From Galeruca laticollis (Eukaryota > Arthropoda > Insecta > Coleoptera > Chrysomelidae): a stretch of 64,000 nucleotides of DNA. Within the stretch, counting starts at the first letter, position 1, and each line of letters opens with the position of its first letter. The notes below the pieces were generated by a model. It worked only from the letters and a program-made list of their open reading frames with translations, was not told the origin of the DNA and ran no database searches. The stretch covers positions 6,847,754 through 6,911,753 of the forward strand of contig OY998177.1 in the NCBI GenBank assembly GCA_963921935.1, read 5' to 3'. The translations under genes were made by a program, and so were the position numbers. Shown piece by piece: positions 58,931 to 64,000 of the stretch.

Positions 58931-59205
58931 ACGTCGTCTTTCCGATTGTGCCTGATTTGGTTCAGTGGGTGTGACAGGCTGTCGCACAACACGTCTCCGA
59001 GGCGCCGTAGGTTCAAGCGGTTGATGGGGTACGTTTCGATGAGCGGTGCCCCCACCATTCTCATCTACATGCTGGACATCCTGACGGTTCCGATTGGAAG
59101 GACCAGCATCTAATCCTTCCCCGCCCGAGTAACGATTTCTTCGTGTGTTGAAAGCACTTTTTTTTCACACCATACGGGATGCTACCCCGCGTGGTGGTGG
59201 TTCTC

Positions 59206-59360
59206 CCTCTCGCGTTAGCCCATCTGCTGCAGATCCGCCACCGGGGATGGTTACCCGATCCCGAATCCCCAGAGATAGTTACCGGGGCTACCAACGTGGA
59301 GGTGCGAGCAGGAATTGGTAGGAGAGGCTATAAGAGACGCTTCACTACCATTTTAACCCC
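59206..59360 (-). ncRNA. HDV-like self-cleaving ribozyme candidate at LINE 5' end
   Basis: Minus-strand pairings found by hand: P1 GGGGTTA (59360-59354) with TAGCCCC (59290-59284), 7 bp with one G-U, starting at the very first base of the element; P3 CCAA (59318-59315) with TTGG (59294-59291); P4 CTGGGGAT (59272-59265) with ATCCCCGG (59248-59241). After P4 comes TGGCGGAT, like the catalytic-C strand (TGGCGAAT) of HDV. P2 can be TAGCC (59330-59326) with GGCTA (59220-59216) or CCTCTC with GAGAGG. HDV-like ribozymes at 5' ends are known for R2-type LINEs. Not tested by folding software. Confidence 0.5.
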
Positions 59361-59379
59361 TTATTATTATTATTATTAT

Positions 59380-59410
<31 letters not shown>

Positions 59411-59423
59411 ATTATGATAATGA

Positions 59424-59454
<31 letters not shown>

Positions 59455-59481
59455 TATTAATATTATTATGATTATTATTAT
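59361..59481. repeat. (ATT)n microsatellite
   Basis: Long, slightly interrupted ATT array between two LINEs. On the minus strand it is the (TAA)n target of the Dong-like element. Confidence 0.9.
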
Positions 59482-59840
59482 TGGTGGAATAGTTGTCACA
59501 GTAACATTACATATAAATAGCTCTGTGAAAATCAGATATTTGACTTGGTATTTTTGTGAATTAATTATTTTTTGTGAGAGCAGCACGTTAATAAGAGTAT
59601 ATTTTGTTTGTGCAATTGTGGAAGATATCAAAAACTGAAAGTTTAGTGATATACACTTGTTTTTACCATCCAACTGTAAGTATAAAAATAATTTATTTAT
59701 ACTGATAACAGTAATTAACATCTTGGACATTGATGTTATTTCACCACGGTAAAAATTTTGGTTAAAATATTAGCTGAAAATCACGAGAAATAGAAATATT
59801 TGATATTTAGATTTGCTCCATTGGCAAATACTGAATAGGA

Positions 59841-60821
59841 ATGTCGGACGCTGATCCTGAAGTTCCACATGAGTCATCGGAAGCGTGTATTAGATGTCGG
59901 AAAACTGTAAAAAAAATTAACTACGCATCTCGGTGTACCAAATGCGGTACTTTATCACACAATAGTTGCTTAAAGGACGTGAAAAATGTGAAACATATGA
60001 GTGACGGCTCAGTGATTTGCTGTGGGGATACAGAGAGAAAGGTTAAAGAAGTAAAAGATACGAAATCAGATTATGAATTGGGTAGTGTGGCAGATAAGAT
60101 CACAATTAAATACCTAGAAGAGATAATAAAACAAAAAGATTTAATAATTAAAAATCAGGAAGTTGCAATTCAAAAACAAGATCTCGCCATAAACTGTCTA
60201 AGGGACCAACTATCTTTATTAAAATGTGTTACCACGGATGCAACTTCTTCACATTTAAATCTAGATGTACCGAAAAATTCAACAGTTCTCAGAACTCCTA
60301 CTCTACCCTCTCCGCTATCAAAAAATGGAAATACACCTGTAATAAAATGTAATGATCCCTGTAAAAATCAGCCGGTAACAACGAATGCTTTAAGAAATGC
60401 ACTTCATAATGCAAAAACTGTCCAGGTTTGCCATGATGTGGTTAATTTGACAAAGAGTGATTTATTGGATGCGGGAACAAAGAAGAAGACAACAAGAAAC
60501 ATATTGAAAGGAAGTAACGGAGATTTCTCAAAATGCCCATTCAAAGCAGCAGTATCCTTCACAAATAGCCATAGACATTATCACGTGACAAATTTTGAAC
60601 CCGACGTAGACCCAAATGATTTAAAGGACTATTTGAAAAATTATGCGCCCAATGTTATAGTTATAAAATTGAATTCACGTCAACCTAGTGCTTATTCATC
60701 ATTCAAAATTTCGGTGCCTGTTAATGAAGTGGACAGTATTCTTAAGAATGATATATGGCCAGACAATATATCGGTAAATAGGTTTTTTTCAGGGAGACGT
60801 CAAATTCAGTTCACCAGTTAG
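59841..60821 (+). CDS. LINE ORF1 protein (zinc finger, coiled coil)
   Basis: 326 codons from ATG. The N-terminal zinc-binding region has PHD-like spacing (CIRC at 16-19, CTKC at 32-35, H40, C43, CC at about 59-60). A predicted coiled coil with Lys/Gln-rich heptads (KYLEEIIKQKDLIIKNQEVA) spans about 88-130, followed by a low-complexity Ser/Pro stretch and a C-terminal domain (about 235-326, HYHVTNFEPDVDPNDLKDYL) that looks like the RNA-binding fold of Jockey/CR1 ORF1 proteins. Expected to coat element RNA. It is followed after 41 bases by the first ATG of ORF2, in another frame. Confidence 0.8.
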   Translation: MSDADPEVPHESSEACIRCRKTVKKINYASRCTKCGTLSHNSCLKDVKNVKHMSDGSVICCGDTERKVKEVKDTKSDYELGSVADKITIKYLEEIIKQKDLIIKNQEVAIQKQDLAINCLRDQLSLLKCVTTDATSSHLNLDVPKNSTVLRTPTLPSPLSKNGNTPVIKCNDPCKNQPVTTNALRNALHNAKTVQVCHDVVNLTKSDLLDAGTKKKTTRNILKGSNGDFSKCPFKAAVSFTNSHRHYHVTNFEPDVDPNDLKDYLKNYAPNVIVIKLNSRQPSAYSSFKISVPVNEVDSILKNDIWPDNISVNRFFSGRRQIQFTS

Positions 60822-60862
60822 TACATAATTTGTGTGAAGATGATAATATATTCATTGATACA

Positions 60863-63628
60863 ATGCTTTTTGAAAAATTTGAGTACTCAGTATTTCATCT
60901 AAATGTCCAAAGTCTTACAAATAAAGTCAATAACCTGACTGTATTCTTGGATGAATATCCATTTGATATACTCTGCATTGGTGAGCACTGGCTTGATATA
61001 AATAGTTTAGAGAGCATCAAATTAAGTGATTACTCATTAGCATCTAGTTACTGTAGATCTTCCAGAAAATTACATGGTGGTGTAGCTATATTTGCATCTC
61101 ATCATATTAATTTAAGTTATATTGATATCAGTGACTTTTGTATACCTTTCCATGCGGAGTTCTGTGCTGCTGAAATAAAACAAAGAAATTGTGTTTTGTT
61201 AGCCATATACAGATCATGCAGTAAAGGCAAATTAGAAATATTTGTGGATCAGCTACAGAGTGTTATTAATAAGTTATACACAAAGTACAAATCTATTATT
61301 ATCATGGGGGATTTTAATCTAGACTTGAATGATGATAGTGAGTACTCAAAGATTTTGATAAATATTTTTTGTGCGTATGGTCTAAGGCACTTGGTTCATA
61401 TGCCGACTAGAATAACTAACACAACTAGCTCATGTATTGATAATATAGTCACAAACTTAGATGATGATAAACTCCATACAGGGGTGTATGAACCATTAGT
61501 GTCGGATCATAGTGGTAATTATTTGTTTTTTAGAATTGATCATTGTAATAATACATCCGTTAGGAAGTGTATGAGAAGAATTGTAAATAATAATAATTTA
61601 ATTAGTTTTGTAAACCAAATTCAGGAAGTTCAATGGCCTGATTCTGGACGACTAAATTCGGATCAGTATGCAAATCTCATTACCGATATACTGTCTACAT
61701 GTGCTGATACATGTTTTCCTTTGAAATCAATTGCTCATAGAAAGACAGCTTTAAACTGGTTTACAAGCGAACTTAAGGCAATGCGTAATGAAGTCTACCA
61801 TTTGAGAGAGAAATTTAGGTCTGAAAAATCACTCTTAGATTGGTATAAATACTGTCAATTGCGGAAAGACTACCGTAAATCGCTTAAAATTGCGAAAAAG
61901 AATGCATATGAAAAAAACATTAATGAGTCAGATAACAAGAGTAAAGCTATCTGGAGTATTGTAAATCAGGAAAGAAACACTAAACATCAGAACAGAGTGT
62001 CGCACACATTAGAATCTAGTGAATTTAACAAATTTTTCGCAGGCATATCGGAAACTATTCTGAAAAGTATTGACAGTCCCCAAACTGACCCATTACATTT
62101 TTTGAATGCCCTACCTAGACCATCATCATCGTTTTTCATGTCGTCAATTTTGGAGACTGATGTTCACGAGGCTGTATTATCTCTAAAATGTAAGCCAAGT
62201 CTGGATTTTTATAATTTAAACGCAAAGATGATTAAAGTTACTTTGACTTCGCTAGTTGGACCATTGACAACCTTATACAACAAATGTATAAATGAGGGGA
62301 ACTGGCCCCACGTACTGAAAATATCAAAAATTATTCCGGTATTCAAAAGTGGCGACATCGATCTCGTTAACAACTATAGGCCTATAGCTATTATACCTAT
62401 AATCTCCAAAATATTTGAAATACTGATAAAAAATAAACTAAGCTCCTATTTAGAACATAAGAACTTAATATCTGAATGTCAATTTGGGTTTCAGAAACAT
62501 AAGTCAACCATTCTGGCAATCTTGAATGTGATTGAGAGCATAGTTGAGGGTCTGGATGCGGGTAAAAACACGTACGCCATTATGTGTGACCTAACTAAGG
62601 CCTTCGACTGTGTGAGCTCGGACATTTTATTGCGAAAGATGGAACATTACGGATTCCGTGGTCGAGAGTTGGAATTGTTTAAATCTTATTTGGAAAATCG
62701 TCAGCAATACGTAAGCTACAATGGCTGTGAATCTAGTCGGATGTCGGTAAACGATGGAGTCCCGCAGGGTTCAGTGTTAGGACCATTATTATTTTTACTA
62801 TACATAAACGATCTACCGGCGTCTCTTGAGTGTCGATCGGTTTTATTTGCAGACGATGCTACATTCTTAACGAAAGGAGAGGAAAATGTCAGCATCGAGA
62901 ATCTAAAGTTAGCTAAATCTTGGTTTGATTCAAACAATTTGAAATTAAACGATGAGAAAACTAAAAAAATAACATTTAGCTCTGTGAAACGAGGTACCAA
63001 AGGGGAATCTGTGAAATTGTTGGGTATCACATTAGATCCTGGTATCAATTGGGGGGACCACATAGACTCACTATGCTCAAAGATTTCATCACAGATTTTT
63101 GCAATGAGACAATTACGCTCATCTATTGGTAGTAATCTTGTTATGCGTACGATTTACTTTGCGTTGATCCACAGTCATCTGGCTTATGGTATCTCTCTAT
63201 GGGGTAACTCTAGCAGAGTACAAAGAGTCTTTACTCTTCAGAAGACTGCTTTGCGCATTATTCATAATGCAAAAAGTCGAGTACATTGCAGTGGACTTTT
63301 CGCGGAATATGGGATCCTGCCATTGCCTTGCATGTACATGTTTGAGACACTTCTGTGTATTCATAGGGGTGTACTACATATGGCAACTCATTCTGGTGTT
63401 CACTGTTATACCACCAGAGGTGCAGAGCGACTCATTGTGCCTTTTTCTAGGCTGCATCAAACACAATACAACAAACTAGATGTTAGATTGTATAATAAGT
63501 TTCTAGATTTGCATGCTGATAAGAATGTGAAAAATATGAGCCAGAATCAGTTCTATAGATTTTCAAAACAATTTTTACTACAAAATTGTTTTAACGCAGT
63601 TCAGGACTACATGTCGTTCAATTATTAG
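60863..63628 (+). CDS. LINE ORF2 protein (APE endonuclease and reverse transcriptase)
   Basis: The first ATG is at 60863, and the frame is open from 60813 or before. Apurinic-type endonuclease over about 60890-61540: FHLNVQSLTNKVN, ILCIGEHWLD, MGDFNLDLND and LVSDHSGNYLFF. RT: NYRPIAIIPIISKIFEILIK (62371), CDLTKAFDCV (62584), NDGVPQGSVLGPLLFLLYIN (62749-62808) and catalytic LFADDATF (FADDAT at 62846-62863). Then LLGITLDPGINWGDHI and a C-terminal Cys/His region with RRG- and RLHQTQYN-like motifs. Full-length with all catalytic residues seen and no stop. It nicks target DNA and reverse-transcribes the element RNA. Confidence 0.9.
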   Translation: MLFEKFEYSVFHLNVQSLTNKVNNLTVFLDEYPFDILCIGEHWLDINSLESIKLSDYSLASSYCRSSRKLHGGVAIFASHHINLSYIDISDFCIPFHAEFCAAEIKQRNCVLLAIYRSCSKGKLEIFVDQLQSVINKLYTKYKSIIIMGDFNLDLNDDSEYSKILINIFCAYGLRHLVHMPTRITNTTSSCIDNIVTNLDDDKLHTGVYEPLVSDHSGNYLFFRIDHCNNTSVRKCMRRIVNNNNLISFVNQIQEVQWPDSGRLNSDQYANLITDILSTCADTCFPLKSIAHRKTALNWFTSELKAMRNEVYHLREKFRSEKSLLDWYKYCQLRKDYRKSLKIAKKNAYEKNINESDNKSKAIWSIVNQERNTKHQNRVSHTLESSEFNKFFAGISETILKSIDSPQTDPLHFLNALPRPSSSFFMSSILETDVHEAVLSLKCKPSLDFYNLNAKMIKVTLTSLVGPLTTLYNKCINEGNWPHVLKISKIIPVFKSGDIDLVNNYRPIAIIPIISKIFEILIKNKLSSYLEHKNLISECQFGFQKHKSTILAILNVIESIVEGLDAGKNTYAIMCDLTKAFDCVSSDILLRKMEHYGFRGRELELFKSYLENRQQYVSYNGCESSRMSVNDGVPQGSVLGPLLFLLYINDLPASLECRSVLFADDATFLTKGEENVSIENLKLAKSWFDSNNLKLNDEKTKKITFSSVKRGTKGESVKLLGITLDPGINWGDHIDSLCSKISSQIFAMRQLRSSIGSNLVMRTIYFALIHSHLAYGISLWGNSSRVQRVFTLQKTALRIIHNAKSRVHCSGLFAEYGILPLPCMYMFETLLCIHRGVLHMATHSGVHCYTTRGAERLIVPFSRLHQTQYNKLDVRLYNKFLDLHADKNVKNMSQNQFYRFSKQFLLQNCFNAVQDYMSFNY

Positions 63629-63796
63629 TCTTACTAATTCATTCTCACATATATGTTACTTCAGAAATCTAATTTTATGAAAATATTGGTTTAACTTTAT
63701 TTCTATTCTATTATCTGATTTAGGAATTTTGATAACTACTTAGTAATTTAATATTAGGACTACACAAATGCTTTTGTATTTAAAACTGGTCAATAA

Positions 63797-63823
63797 ATCG
63801 TATCGTATCGTATCGTATCGTAT
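63797..63823 (+). repeat. (TCGTA)n tail of LINE
   Basis: Five copies of a 5-base unit after AATAAA; the 3' tail of the element in place of poly(A). Confidence 0.85.
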
Positions 63824-63828
63824 TATTA

Positions 63829-64000
63829 TATAAAGTATTTCGTTTTGTTGAAATCTGGTTATTTCCATCAAAACAATTTGTCACAGCACCTATTCCACCA
63901 GTGGTCGGATTTTAAACGAAACTTCTCTCTTTTATTCGATATTACTTGATTTGTTTGGCATTTGCAACGGAATATGGACTCAATAAATAAGTGTAAAAGA
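63829..64000. other. Flanking sequence, nothing recognised
   Basis: Short AT-rich end of the window with no features. Confidence 0.4.

Larger units (their letters stand above)
55526..59360 (-). mobile_element. R4/Dong-like LINE, apparently full length
   Basis: Minus-strand element with its 5' end GGGGTTAAAATGG at 59360, directly against (TAA)n (59361 onward, written ATT on the plus strand), and its 3' UTR ending aaaaggaaaa(TAA)n at about 55526. Dong elements insert in TAA repeats, which fits both junctions. One long frame with R2-clade layout (N-terminal Myb-like region, RT, CCHC finger, restriction-like endonuclease). The 5' UTR can be folded like an HDV ribozyme. Confidence 0.8.
59487..63828 (+). 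mobile_element. Two-ORF LINE, Jockey/CR1 type, full length
   Basis: 5' UTR from about 59487, ORF1 at 59841, ORF2 at 60863 and a 180 bp 3' UTR closing in aataaatcgtatcgtatcgt, i.e. a tail of five TCGTA repeats (63797-63823). Both ORFs are intact. Flanked by ATT-rich DNA on both sides, so a target duplication of the TTATTAT type is possible but not provable. Confidence 0.85.

Noticed and set aside
55698..59113. Plus-strand frames of 60-102 codons opposite the Dong-like protein
   Set aside because: Shadows of the long minus-strand gene.

Overview
The window looks like arthropod, most likely insect, nuclear DNA. It is very AT-rich, full of (TA)n and (ATT)n microsatellites, and its coding sequence comes from insect-type transposable elements with spliceosomal introns and GT/AG signals. 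I found no conventional host gene, rRNA or canonical tRNA gene. Almost everything recognisable is mobile DNA in several nested layers. Identifications rest on motifs recognised by eye; no database search was run.

Region 1-15 kb. Three or four copies of a repeat with short inverted ends and an internal 165-175 bp tandem satellite occur at 120-880, 4837-5506, 5788-6753 and, on the minus strand, 7161-7590 continuing at 14804-14853. Pieces of a mariner/Tc-like transposase lie between them. The minus-strand copy is split by a 7.2 kb Polinton/Maverick-like element (7591-14803) with near-identical 2.6 kb inverted arms, a degenerate protein-primed DNA polymerase B fragment, tRNA-like sequences in both arms and a 200-base assembly gap.

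Region 15-44 kb. This holds decayed fragments of at least three Penelope-like families, including a composite at 35565-39131 flanked by a shared 11-15 bp target duplication, and a hammerhead-ribozyme-like fold at 23443-23498. It also has a Helitron (26175-27920) with a helicase C-terminal piece, a BEL/Pao remnant, several LINE fragments, minisatellites and a tRNA-derived SINE.

Region 44-64 kb. A structurally complete PIF/Harbinger element (44998-47896) sits inside the relic of an uncharacterised repetitive gene. Its transposase and MADF/BESS genes lie on opposite strands, and each carries an exon inside the other's intron. Next come a 5'-truncated LINE, an LTR/Gypsy element with 99% identical LTRs but no integrase (51373-55117), an apparently intact R4/Dong-like LINE on the minus strand in (TAA)n repeats (55526-59360) whose 5' end can fold like an HDV ribozyme, and a full-length two-ORF Jockey/CR1-type LINE (59487-63828).

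The genes do not form a pathway. Each mobilises its own element, and the nesting gives relative ages: satellite repeat before Polinton, repetitive gene before Harbinger, old Dong-like fragment before the intact Dong-like element. The most recently active elements appear to be the Gypsy, the intact Dong-like LINE and the terminal LINE.
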